Assembly: GCA_038316385.1 (NCBI GenBank)
Contig: JBBQAN010000010.1
Span: 1-64,000, forward strand
DNA length: 64,000 nucleotides
From: SZAS-103 sp038316385
Lineage (GTDB): Bacteria; Pseudomonadota; Gammaproteobacteria; Xanthomonadales; Xanthomonadaceae
Direction of reading: 5' to 3'
Shown: positions 55,439-64,000 of the stretch, one piece after another
How the letters are laid out: each line of letters begins with the position of its first letter
How positions within the stretch are numbered: the stretch's first letter is position 1
The notes under the pieces: model-generated
Databases searched by the model: none
The model's input: the letters and a program-made list of their open reading frames with translations, nothing else
Told to the model about the DNA's origin: nothing
Program-made: the position numbers and the translations under genes

Positions 55439-56941
55439 ATGGCCAAGCGTCGCGACAAGAATCATGCACCAGGGCCGGTCACGATCATCCGGCCCGGTGA
55501 GCAAGGCCTGCCTGCTGATGCAGTGAAGCACGACGAGCCGGTCAAACATACCAAATCGGCCAAGCCGACCAAGTCGGCCAGATTGCTCAAGAAGGAAGCC
55601 CAGGCGAAGCGCGGGTCTGCTTCCCCGGCGGCGGCCGAAATCCCTGTAGAAACCAATATTTATCCGGTAGTCGAAGTCCAGCACGACCTCGAAGTCCGGT
55701 GGGACGTCGAAGCCCAGCAGGAAGTCGAAGCCCAGCAGGAAGTCGAAGCGCAGCAGGAAGTCGAAGCGCAGCAGGACGTCGAAGCCCAGCAGAACGTTGA
55801 AGCCCAACACGAAATCGAACTCTGGCACGAAGTCGAAACTCCGACTGACGCGCAGGCAAATGATGTTGCCGTCGAGTTCCTGGTCAGCGATGCCCCGGTC
55901 GCGCCGGCTGCCGATGATGTGCCCATCCTTGAGATGGATATGCAGTCCGCGCGCGGGCCCGAAGCCGACTACGGGAAGTCCAGCGAGGCGATTCCGGAGG
56001 TCGAAGATGCCTCAGGCGCTCTTGCGCAGGCGATCGACGTCGATCCGAATACGGTCACGTCCAAGGCGAAACAGTTCGAGTCCATTCCGATCATTCCCAC
56101 GCAGGGGGAAGCGGTCGAACTGGGCGAGCAGGGCATGCACGCTGGCGATGCTGACTCCGAGATTCGCCGGGACTGGACGCCGGCGAGCGATGGGTCTTCC
56201 GAGCGCGAGACGGTCACATTCGACTTGCCCGGCCACGAACAATCCGAATCTGTAGTTGCGGAAGAGCCGGATGGCAAGGGCAGTAAATCGGGCCATAAGC
56301 TCAAACTCAGCAAGTTGCAGAAGCACGCGCGTGACGCGTCGAGTCCAACGGCCGATGCAAAGCTGGAGCCGGTCGTCGAACCCGTTCGGCCGCCGAAACC
56401 GCCGCGCCCAGCGCGCACGCCTGCATTCGCCAAACTCGCCGAATACCAGAGTCTCAGCCTCGCGCACGTGCCGGGCCTGCCCGAAGAAACCGATGTGCCG
56501 GGGCACTGGCGCGGCGTCGGATTCGGGCTCGGCGACCGCCGACTGGTCAGCGCATTCGATGAGGTTGTGGAAATCATGCGCATGCCGGAGATCACCCACG
56601 TTCCCGGCACCCAGTCGTGGATGCTGGGTGTCGCCAACGTGCGCGGTACCTTGCTGCCGGTGGTCGATCTCAAACAGTTTCTCGAAGGCGAACGCACCGT
56701 CCTGCATGAAAGTCAGCGCATGCTGGTAGTGCGTCAAGGCGGCGGCAACGTGGCGGTGCTGATCGATCAATTGTTCGGCCAGCGCACATTCAACGACGCG
56801 CAGAAAACCGTTGTTGGCGAGGATGAAAGCCGCTACGGCCATTTCGTCAAGCAGATGTACCGGGTAGGCGATAACGACTGGGGTGTGTTCAGCATGTCGA
56901 TGCTGGTGCGTACTCCGGAATTCAGGCAGGCCGCGGCGTGA
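55439..56941 (+). CDS. pilI: Chemotaxis coupling protein PilI with long repetitive N-terminal extension
   Basis: A 500-residue protein in which only the last 150 or so residues are the expected CheW domain (GVGFGLGDRRLVSAFDEVVE, VANVRGTLLPVVDLKQFLEG, DQLFGQRTFNDAQKTV). Typical PilI is about 180 residues. The roughly 320-residue extension is charged and disordered: a Lys-rich start (KHTKSAKPTKSARLLKKEAQ), ten hexapeptides of the type EVEAQQ (residues 77-136), and an acidic linker. It should link PilJ to the ChpA kinase; the extension may set spacing or recruit partners (inference). Confidence 0.9.
   Translation: MAKRRDKNHAPGPVTIIRPGEQGLPADAVKHDEPVKHTKSAKPTKSARLLKKEAQAKRGSASPAAAEIPVETNIYPVVEVQHDLEVRWDVEAQQEVEAQQEVEAQQEVEAQQDVEAQQNVEAQHEIELWHEVETPTDAQANDVAVEFLVSDAPVAPAADDVPILEMDMQSARGPEADYGKSSEAIPEVEDASGALAQAIDVDPNTVTSKAKQFESIPIIPTQGEAVELGEQGMHAGDADSEIRRDWTPASDGSSERETVTFDLPGHEQSESVVAEEPDGKGSKSGHKLKLSKLQKHARDASSPTADAKLEPVVEPVRPPKPPRPARTPAFAKLAEYQSLSLAHVPGLPEETDVPGHWRGVGFGLGDRRLVSAFDEVVEIMRMPEITHVPGTQSWMLGVANVRGTLLPVVDLKQFLEGERTVLHESQRMLVVRQGGGNVAVLIDQLFGQRTFNDAQKTVVGEDESRYGHFVKQMYRVGDNDWGVFSMSMLVRTPEFRQAAA
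55667..55846 (+). repeat. 18-bp tandem repeat inside pilI
   Basis: Ten 18-bp units encode hexapeptides (VVEVQH, DLEVRW, DVEAQQ, three EVEAQQ, DVEAQQ, NVEAQH, EIELWH, EVETPT). The central five (55703-55792) are nearly identical, with differences mostly at third positions; the outer units have diverged. Confidence 0.9.
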
Positions 56942-56978
56942 GCGGCGGTTCGTATTTACAAGCGATCGAGGTCGAGTC

Positions 56979-59015
56979 ATGAGCAACGTGAGCGGTGGAC
57001 TTCTCGGACGGGCCAGCAGTTGGGGCACGAATATCTGGATCGGTATCGTCATCGTGGCGTTGCTGGTTTTTGCAGCGAACACCGGCTTCTCGACCCTTTA
57101 CGGCAAACAGGAAACCAATGCCAGCGCATTGGTCGCCGATATTTCGGTGAAGTCGCAGCAACTTGCGGTGCAGGCAAAAGACGCCGTCGCCGGCGATCAG
57201 GATGCCTTCGCCAAATTCAAGGACACCCGAGCCGCGATCGAAGCCAATATCAAGAATCTGCAGGACGGCAGCTTCTCGGCCGGCGTGCCTTCGTACCGGA
57301 CTGCATTCGGCATCAGCGGTCCGTTACAGAAACTTGCCGACACTTGGGCGCCGATCGCATCGAATGCCGACCTGATCATCCGCAACCAGGATCAGGTGCT
57401 CGCGATCGCGAGCAGTGCCAATCAGTTCACCGCCAAGGTGCAGCCGCTGAAGTCGCGCATGGACGAAGTGGCCCGCGCGATGTCCGATGGCGGCGCGCCC
57501 GCCGCACAGTTGCTGCTTGCAATGCGGCAGATCAATCTTGCCGATACGCTCGCCCGTGACGTTGCGGTGTTGCGTGCAGGTGGTGCGGATTCGGCAGCGG
57601 CAGGCGACGCGCTCGTTCGCGAATCCAGTTTGTTCGGTCAGGTTCTCAAGGGTTTCCAGGACGGCGATCCCGGGCTGGGCATCACCAAGCTCAACGGTGC
57701 CGCTTCGGTCGCGGCGCTGAGCCAGGTCAACCGACTCAACTCCGATGCGCAACAGTCGCTCGGCACGATCCTGAAGTCCGCCAAGCAGTTTGGCGAGGTG
57801 CAGGCCGCCGAGAAACAGATATCCGATGGTTCCACCTTGTTGCTGGCCAATTCGCAGAGTCTCTACACGGCGTTCACATCGTTGTCGACGCATCGCGTGT
57901 TCCCGAGTGCCTACGTCGGGTTCATTTCCGGCATTGCTCTGCTGCTCGGACTGATCGGCTTGTTGTGGACCTTGTACCGCCAGCAACAAGCCCGTTACCG
58001 CAAGACGCAGGAGGACAGTCAGCGCAACCAGGAGGCGATCATGCGCCTGCTGAACGAGACCGGCTCTCTTGCTGAAGGCGACTTGACGGTTCGTGCAACG
58101 GTGACCGAGGACATCACCGGCGCCATCGCCGACTCGATCAACCTCGCGGTCGAAGAGCTGCGCAGCCTGGTAACCACGATCAACGAGACCGCAGTGCAGG
58201 TCGCGGCGGCATCGCAGGAAACCCAGGCCACTGCAATGCACTTGGCTGAGGCAGCCGAGCACCAAGCCCAGCAGATCAACACCGCTTCCGACAAGATCTC
58301 GGAAATGGCGGCGTCGATCGACGAGGTGTCGAAGAACTCCGCCGAGTCGGCCGACGTGGCCCAGCGCTCGGTGCAGATCGCCGCAAAAGGTGCCGACGTG
58401 GTGCGCCAGACGATCCAGGGCATGGACAGCATCCGCGACCAGATTCAGGAAACCTCGAAGCGCATCAAACGCCTCGGCGAGTCGTCACAGGAAATCGGCT
58501 CGATCGTTGAACTGATCAACGATATCTCCGAACAGACCAACATCCTCGCGCTGAACGCCGCCATCCAGGCAGCGTCTGCGGGTGAAGCGGGCCGCGGCTT
58601 CGCGGTCGTAGCCGATGAAGTGCAGCGACTCGCCGAACGCGCATCCAATGCGACCAAGCGCATCGAGACCCTGGTGCAGACGATTCAGTCCGATACCAAC
58701 GAAGCGGTGAACTCGATGGAACAAACCACCGCCGAGGTGGTGTCGGGTGCACGCCTCGCCGAGGACGCGGGCCTCGCGCTCGGCGAAATCGAAACGGTGT
58801 CGACCGACTTGGCCAACCTGATTTCGAACATCTCGACAGCGGCCAAGCAGCAAACCACGGCGGCGACCGACATCACCGCGACCATGAACTCGATTCAGGA
58901 GATCACCTCGCAGACCTCGCACGGCGCGAGCCAGACAGCCGAGTCGATCGGTAATCTTGCTCAACTCGCTGCAAACCTGCGGCGATCGGTCGCCGACTTC
59001 AAGCTGCCGGGCTGA
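56979..59015 (+). CDS. pilJ: Twitching-motility methyl-accepting chemotaxis protein PilJ
   Basis: A 678-residue receptor of the Chp system. A transmembrane helix (IWIGIVIVALLVFAANTGF), a periplasmic helical sensor with two PilJ repeats (about 50-300), a second helix (AYVGFISGIALLLGLIGLLW), a HAMP-like linker and a signalling domain with the hairpin tip DISEQTNILALNAAIQAASA followed by GRGFAVVADEVQRLAERAS. The ATG at 56979 begins at the normal N-terminus; the earlier in-frame codons overlap pilI. Confidence 0.95.
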   Translation: MSNVSGGLLGRASSWGTNIWIGIVIVALLVFAANTGFSTLYGKQETNASALVADISVKSQQLAVQAKDAVAGDQDAFAKFKDTRAAIEANIKNLQDGSFSAGVPSYRTAFGISGPLQKLADTWAPIASNADLIIRNQDQVLAIASSANQFTAKVQPLKSRMDEVARAMSDGGAPAAQLLLAMRQINLADTLARDVAVLRAGGADSAAAGDALVRESSLFGQVLKGFQDGDPGLGITKLNGAASVAALSQVNRLNSDAQQSLGTILKSAKQFGEVQAAEKQISDGSTLLLANSQSLYTAFTSLSTHRVFPSAYVGFISGIALLLGLIGLLWTLYRQQQARYRKTQEDSQRNQEAIMRLLNETGSLAEGDLTVRATVTEDITGAIADSINLAVEELRSLVTTINETAVQVAAASQETQATAMHLAEAAEHQAQQINTASDKISEMAASIDEVSKNSAESADVAQRSVQIAAKGADVVRQTIQGMDSIRDQIQETSKRIKRLGESSQEIGSIVELINDISEQTNILALNAAIQAASAGEAGRGFAVVADEVQRLAERASNATKRIETLVQTIQSDTNEAVNSMEQTTAEVVSGARLAEDAGLALGEIETVSTDLANLISNISTAAKQQTTAATDITATMNSIQEITSQTSHGASQTAESIGNLAQLAANLRRSVADFKLPG

Positions 59016-59085
59016 GAGGCCTCCACGTGACAGTACAGCGCGGGTCCACCTTCATGATGGACTCGCGCGCTGACGGGATTTCGGG

Positions 59086-62000
59086 ATGAGGCTGCAACAG
59101 GACTCCAATTTCACCACCTTGAGTTGGGTAAAACCCGAGCTCGACGAGACCCTGCGCCTGGCGCGGCAGGCGTTGGAAGACCACGTCGAGAACGGCGCCG
59201 AGCGCAACCAGATGCAGGTCTGCGTGGCCCAATTGCATCAGGTGCAGGGCACCCTGCGCATGGTCGAGTTGTACGGCGCGGCGATGGTGGCGGAAGAAAT
59301 GGAGCAACTCGCCAACGCGCTGCTCGGCACCAGCGTCGCCAATCGCGAGGAAGCCTACGGCGCGCTGATGCGCAGCATCATGCAGTTGCCCGATTACCTC
59401 GAGCGCCTGCAGAGCGGCCACAAAGACATCCCGATGGTGTTGTTGCCGCTGCTCAACGATCTGCGCGGCGCGCGCGGCGAAAAGGTCGTACCCGAGAGCG
59501 TGCTGTTCTCGGTCGATCTGGGTCGTCCATTGCCGACCAGCGTAGCCACACCTGATGCGGTCTTGTCCGACGCACAATTACGCACCGCTGTCGAACCGCT
59601 CCGCGAAACCTTCCAGACCGCATTGTTGCCATGGCTGCGCGACGAAGACCGGCCGGAGACGATCGTCGCATTGGGCGGCGTATGCACGCAGTTGCTCGCA
59701 ATTGTCACGGTCGAGCCGGCCCGCAAATTGTTCTGGATCGCCGATGGCATCCTCGCCGCGCTGGAGTCGGGTGCGTTCGCCGCCACCAAGCCACTCAAGC
59801 AGGCGCTGGCCAAGATTGAGCGCGAGATCAAGCGTCTTGCCGACGATGGCGAGGCGGCATTTGCGGCTGCGCCGCCATCCGAACTCACCCGTCAACTGCT
59901 CTATCACGTCGTCAGCGCACCGACCGACGATGCCCGCATCGCCGCGATCCGCGATGCATTCGGACTCGAACGCGAGCAGCACGACGAGGACGAGCTCGCG
60001 CATGCGCGCGGTAGCCTGACTGGACACAACCGCGAGCTCCTCGACACCGTGTCCGCAGGTATCAAGGAAGACTTGCTGCGGGTCAAGGAAGCGCTGGACA
60101 TGCATCTGCGCACCAGCGGCTCGCCGGTTGCCGACTTGGCCCCGCAAGCCGATGCCCTCGGCGCGATCGCCGATACGCTGGGTATGCTCGGGCTCGGGGT
60201 TCCGCGGAAGGTGGTGCAGGACCAACGCATCGCAATCCAGTCGCTCGCCAGCGGCCAGCGTGTTGCCGATGAAAGCGCGCTGCTGGATATCGCCGGCGCG
60301 CTGCTCTACGTCGAAGCCTCGCTCGACGATCAGGTCGCGCGTCTGGGCCAGCCGGCCGAAGGCCAGACCCAGGACACCGGTGCGATGCCCGCACGCGAGT
60401 CGCAGCAGGCGCTCGATGCGTTGATCAAGGAATCCGTCGCCAATTTCGTACAGGCGCGGCAGTGCTTTGTCGCATTCATCGAAGCGGGCTGGGATCACGC
60501 GCAATTGAACGACGTGCCGCGACTGCTCGATGAAGTGGCGGGCGCGATGCATTTGCTCGAACAAGCCCGCGCGGCCACGCAATTGCATGCGCTGAGCGTG
60601 TTCACCCAGATCGAACTGGTGCAGTTGCAACGCGTTCCAGACGCAGCGCAGATGGATCGTCTCGCCGACGCACTGGCGAGTCTGGAGTATTACCTCGAGG
60701 CGTTGCGCGATCATCGCCCGCAACGCGAGCGCATCCTGGAGCTAGCCGAACATGGCTTGGTCGCGCTTGGTTACTGGCCTGTGCCTGTAGCCGCCGAACA
60801 AAGCATCGCCGATGCAGCGCGGCGCAAGGACGAGCCGGCGCTCAAGCAGACTGCTGAAGCCGCGCCAGTCGGGGTCGCTGCGCCCGTCGAGGCTGCGCCC
60901 GTTGAGGAAGAAATTACCGCCGAACCCGTCGCGATCGAAGCGGTCGCGCCGGCCGCAGATGTCGTCGAGGCGCCGGTTGCCCAAGGTAGCGCGGCCAAGG
61001 TTGCAGCGGCTGCGCCTGCTGCCGCTCCGGCATCGGGGATCAACTACGGATTTGCCGATAACACCGAAATCGACGACGACATCCGCGAGGTGTTCATCGA
61101 AGAGCTCGACGAGGAAACCGGCAACCTCAACCAGTTGTATGCGGAATGGTCTGCGGCACCTGCCGAAACCGACGTGCTGCGCCCGTTACGCCGCGTCTTC
61201 CACACGCTCAAGGGCAGCGGCCGGTTGGTCGGTGCGCTCGGCCTGGGCGAGTTCAGCTGGCATATCGAGAGCATGCTCAACCGCGTGCTTGATGGCAGCC
61301 GTCCGGCCAGTCCGGCCGTGGTCGCACTGGTCGGGCAAGCTGCCGAAACCCTTCCGCAATTCCGCAACGCCTTGATGGGCAGCGGCCAAGTGACTGCGGA
61401 CATCGAAGGCCTGTCCGGGATTGCCGATCGCGTGGCTGCCGGCGAAGAAGCGTACTTCGTTCCCAAGCCTATCGCGGTCGTCGAACCTGCTGTGGTCGAG
61501 ATCGTCGCGGAAACTGCGGTCGAACCTGTCGAAGCCGAAGCAGCCGAACCGATCGAAGTTGGATCCGAAGCGATCCCGACCGAAACTGCCGCGTCGGTCG
61601 ACGAAGAGGTCGAAGCCGCCATGCCCGAGGAAGCCGAAGCGCTCCCGGAAGGCGACTACGCCAACATCGACCCGGTTCTGCTGGAAATCCTGCGTGCCGA
61701 AGTCGAAGTCCATCTGCAAACCATCCAGAAATGGAGCGCAGCGAACGCAGTGTCACCGCAGCCGGTATCGGAGGCGCTGCTGCGCGCCGTGCATACCGTC
61801 AGCGGCGCCTTCGCGATGACCGAAGTGCCGCATATCACCGACGTCCTCTCACCGACCGAAGGTTATATCCGTCGCCTGCTCGGGCAACATGAATTGCCGT
61901 CGCCTTCTGGTGTTGCGCTGATCGGCGACGTGGCCCGCGCGATCGATCACGTACTGACTGCGTTGCAGCAGCCGCGTCCGCTGATCGCGACGCAAGCAGC

Positions 62001-64000
62001 GCTCACCGAACGCGCGGTCGCACTGCGCGACGCGCTGCCCGAGCCGACCACACCGATCATGCCCGTGCATCTGGACGAGATCGAGGAGCAAGCGATCGCG
62101 GCCGAGATGGTTGCCGAACTTGCCGCAACGCAGCCGGCCCCGGAGTTGGTGGATACTCTCGACACGGTGCCGGACGAGACCGCTGTCGCCGCGTTTGCGA
62201 CCGAATTGTCGAGTCATGATGTCGAGGCCACTGCGTCCGAACCTGTCGCCGCTGAGCAAACCGAAGCCGAACGTTACGCCGCCGAGCAGGCCGACGCCGA
62301 GCGTCTGGAATACGAGAAACTGGAATACGAGTACGCCGACGCGGAGCGCGTTGCTGCCGGGCAACGTGCCGAAGCCGAAGCCGAACGTGCTGCCGCAGAA
62401 CAGGCCGAAGCCGAACGTGTTGCCGCAGAACATGCAGAAGCCGAAGCCGAAGCCGAACGCGTCGCGGCCGAGCACGCCGAAGCCGCACGTACGGTCGCAG
62501 AGCATGCCGAAGCCGAACGCGTTGCAGCCGAGCATGCCGAAGCCGAACGTGTTGCGGCCGAGCATGCCGAAGCCGAACGTGTTGCGGCCGAGCATGCCGA
62601 GTTCGAACGCATCTTCGCCGAACAGGAAGCCGAACGCGTCGCAGCCGAACAGGTCGCAGCCGAGCAGGCCGCAGCCGAGCAGGCCGCAGCCGAACGTGTT
62701 GCGGCAGAGCAGGCCGAAGCTGAAGCCGCTCGCGTTGCGGTCGAGAAGCAATTGATCCAGGCCGTTGTCGCCGAACAGGACGACAGCGTGCGGATCGCGA
62801 GAACCAATCTCGAAGTCGCGCGGGCAGAAGCCGAACAGGCCGAAGCCGATCGCCTCGCTGCCGACAAGCGTCGTGCTGGCAAAGCCGCCAAGAAAGCTGC
62901 GACGCAAAATGTCGCAACCACGAAGGCTGCGGTCTTGCACGCCGAAGCGGAACTGGCCGAAGCCGAACGCATCGTGGCCGAGCGCGTGGCAGTCGAGCAG
63001 GCGCAAGCGGAGCAGGCCGTGGTAGATCACGCCGCCGTCGAACGCGCGGAAACCGAGGCTTTGGGCGCCGAAGTCGCCCAGGCCGCGCAAGACGCAGCCG
63101 TCGAGCCGTCGGTTGCACACGAGGCAGCCAGTGAAGCCCCGATCGCCGAGCAAACCGCGAAGTCGGGTTTTGCGTATGTCCCGGGCATGGTTGAAGCCGA
63201 CCCTGACGAACCACTCGACCTGACCGACATCGATCCGGAATTGCTGGATATCTTCATCGAGGAAACCACGGACATTCTTGATCATTCCGATGGCTTGCTC
63301 ACGCGTTTGCGCGAAGCGCCATCCGAACGCGAGCCGGTAGTAGGACTACAACGTGATCTGCATACCCTGAAGGGTGGCGCGCGGATGGCCGGCATGATGT
63401 CGATGGGCGAACTTGCCCATGCGATGGAGTCGCTGCTTGAGGCTTCGGTCGAGCAGCGCCTGGAGTTGGTTGCGTACAGCCTGGGCATTCTCGAACACGG
63501 CTTCGATCGCCTGCACGGCATGTTGTCGCGCGTACAGCAACGTCAGGCAGTCGCTTTACCCGAGCAACTCATTTCTGAATTCACCGCGCTGGCACGCGGC
63601 GAGACCGTTCGCCCATCGGCACCTGCCGAGACGCCTGCCGATCTTCCGGCGTCGGTAGAAACAGTCGCGTTCGCCGAACCGCTTGCGCCAATGGAAGCTG
63701 CCGATCCGGCTGCAGCGGACATCTACACCGAGGCTGCCGAACTAGTCGCGCCTGCTGCGAGAATCGAACCCGCCAAACCGGCGGCTGCGAAGCACGTGCT
63801 CAAGCCTTTGTCCATGCCGGTGGAAGCCGCGTTCGACGAAGACGACGACATCAGCATCCGCGCGCCACAGGAACAGGTGCGCATCCGCGCGGACCTGCTC
63901 GATCGCCTGGTGAACTACGCCGGCGAAGTCGCGATCTATCGCGCGCGTCTCGAACAGCAACTCGGCACCTTCCGCACCCACCTCGACGAGCTCGAGCAGA
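59086..64000 (+). CDS. chpA: Chemotaxis-type hybrid histidine kinase ChpA/PilL (3' end beyond window)
   Basis: The frame is open from ATG 59086 to the window end (1638 codons). It is the Chp-system CheA homologue. Phosphotransfer (Hpt) domains seen: a divergent one near His51 (LHQVQGTL), a degenerate one with Asp in place of His near residue 485 (LLDEVAGAMHLLE), and active-looking ones at His706 (FHTLKGSGR), His903 (VHTVSGAFAM) and His1426 (LHTLKGGARMAG). Between the last two, residues about 1040-1330 are an Ala/Glu-rich repetitive coiled-coil. The CheA dimerisation domain begins at about 1595 (VRIRADLLDRLVNYAGEVA). ATPase, CheW and receiver domains should follow outside the window. Confidence 0.95.
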   Translation, partial: MRLQQDSNFTTLSWVKPELDETLRLARQALEDHVENGAERNQMQVCVAQLHQVQGTLRMVELYGAAMVAEEMEQLANALLGTSVANREEAYGALMRSIMQLPDYLERLQSGHKDIPMVLLPLLNDLRGARGEKVVPESVLFSVDLGRPLPTSVATPDAVLSDAQLRTAVEPLRETFQTALLPWLRDEDRPETIVALGGVCTQLLAIVTVEPARKLFWIADGILAALESGAFAATKPLKQALAKIEREIKRLADDGEAAFAAAPPSELTRQLLYHVVSAPTDDARIAAIRDAFGLEREQHDEDELAHARGSLTGHNRELLDTVSAGIKEDLLRVKEALDMHLRTSGSPVADLAPQADALGAIADTLGMLGLGVPRKVVQDQRIAIQSLASGQRVADESALLDIAGALLYVEASLDDQVARLGQPAEGQTQDTGAMPARESQQALDALIKESVANFVQARQCFVAFIEAGWDHAQLNDVPRLLDEVAGAMHLLEQARAATQLHALSVFTQIELVQLQRVPDAAQMDRLADALASLEYYLEALRDHRPQRERILELAEHGLVALGYWPVPVAAEQSIADAARRKDEPALKQTAEAAPVGVAAPVEAAPVEEEITAEPVAIEAVAPAADVVEAPVAQGSAAKVAAAAPAAAPASGINYGFADNTEIDDDIREVFIEELDEETGNLNQLYAEWSAAPAETDVLRPLRRVFHTLKGSGRLVGALGLGEFSWHIESMLNRVLDGSRPASPAVVALVGQAAETLPQFRNALMGSGQVTADIEGLSGIADRVAAGEEAYFVPKPIAVVEPAVVEIVAETAVEPVEAEAAEPIEVGSEAIPTETAASVDEEVEAAMPEEAEALPEGDYANIDPVLLEILRAEVEVHLQTIQKWSAANAVSPQPVSEALLRAVHTVSGAFAMTEVPHITDVLSPTEGYIRRLLGQHELPSPSGVALIGDVARAIDHVLTALQQPRPLIATQAALTERAVALRDALPEPTTPIMPVHLDEIEEQAIAAEMVAELAATQPAPELVDTLDTVPDETAVAAFATELSSHDVEATASEPVAAEQTEAERYAAEQADAERLEYEKLEYEYADAERVAAGQRAEAEAERAAAEQAEAERVAAEHAEAEAEAERVAAEHAEAARTVAEHAEAERVAAEHAEAERVAAEHAEAERVAAEHAEFERIFAEQEAERVAAEQVAAEQAAAEQAAAERVAAEQAEAEAARVAVEKQLIQAVVAEQDDSVRIARTNLEVARAEAEQAEADRLAADKRRAGKAAKKAATQNVATTKAAVLHAEAELAEAERIVAERVAVEQAQAEQAVVDHAAVERAETEALGAEVAQAAQDAAVEPSVAHEAASEAPIAEQTAKSGFAYVPGMVEADPDEPLDLTDIDPELLDIFIEETTDILDHSDGLLTRLREAPSEREPVVGLQRDLHTLKGGARMAGMMSMGELAHAMESLLEASVEQRLELVAYSLGILEHGFDRLHGMLSRVQQRQAVALPEQLISEFTALARGETVRPSAPAETPADLPASVETVAFAEPLAPMEAADPAAADIYTEAAELVAPAARIEPAKPAAAKHVLKPLSMPVEAAFDEDDDISIRAPQEQVRIRADLLDRLVNYAGEVAIYRARLEQQLGTFRTHLDELEQ
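62461..62610 (+). repeat. 30-bp tandem repeat inside chpA
   Basis: Five 30-bp units encode the decapeptide (V/T)VAAEHAEAER with small changes; the central units 62521-62550 and 62551-62580 differ by one base. The repeat lies inside a longer region (about 62270-63060) of looser AEA-ER-VAAEQ copies that should form a long coiled coil or single alpha-helix. Confidence 0.88.

Noticed and set aside
61849..63285. 478-codon minus-strand frame rich in Gly, Phe and repeated FGFG motifs
   Set aside because: It is the mirror of the Ala/Glu repeat region of chpA. The repeat character comes from the chpA codons, and chpA motifs and frame are clearly the coding ones.

Overview
The window looks like part of a GC-rich gammaproteobacterial chromosome, most likely order Xanthomonadales (inference). 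The signs are a SAM-I riboswitch on metX-metB-hom, sensors with large periplasmic propellers, the pilT/pilU and pilGHIJ-chpA twitching loci, a TonB/GshB block beside pilG, and short dispersed repeats typical of that order. No rRNA, tRNA, CRISPR or prophage was seen.

Layout. 1-8.7 kb: the end of clpB, then prfC, a MASE1-GGDEF-EAL protein and a propeller-GGDEF protein on the minus strand. 8.9-12.5 kb: a methionine operon (metX, metB, hom) under a SAM-I riboswitch with a foldable terminator/antiterminator pair. 12.6-15.7 kb: sdaA, a small glutaredoxin-like protein, and a cytochrome b561/YceI operon whose first YceI copy is an internal-deletion remnant. 15.9-21.7 kb: a hybrid histidine kinase with a propeller and two GAF-linked diguanylate-cyclase relatives, one too decayed to be active. 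21.7-26.9 kb: an accessory stretch with gene fragments, a TPR-aspartyl protease, a DUF938 methyltransferase and a serine hydrolase.

26.9-36.7 kb is the most distinctive region. It holds a tightly overlapping cluster of a lipoprotein PQQ alcohol dehydrogenase with the lanthanide-type Asp-x-Asp motif, a cytochrome c, a caa3-type oxidase (subunits II, I, III), a small membrane protein and a CtaG assembly factor. A TonB receptor closely resembling the E. coli PQQ transporter PqqU (YncD) follows directly. The oxidase subunit I keeps all heme and copper ligands but lacks both the helix-VI glutamate and the K-channel lysine. I read this as a dedicated alcohol-to-oxygen respiratory module that may rely on scavenged PQQ.

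36.9-47 kb: a MITE-like element, aroK-aroB-WGR-hemE (hemE carries an in-frame dispersed repeat), dodecin, a glycerate-kinase-like protein, pdxH, a BtuF-like protein without a signal peptide, proC, yggS and pilT-pilU. 47-51 kb: a cNMP-DUF1003 protein, a YiiX-like hydrolase and yqgE-ruvX-pyrB. 51-52.4 kb: a probable lone integron gene cassette (exported protein plus attC) between inverted repeats that reach into the stop codon of pyrB. 52.5-64 kb: tonB-gshB, then pilG-pilH-pilI-pilJ-chpA, the last running off the window; PilI and ChpA both carry expanded repetitive segments.
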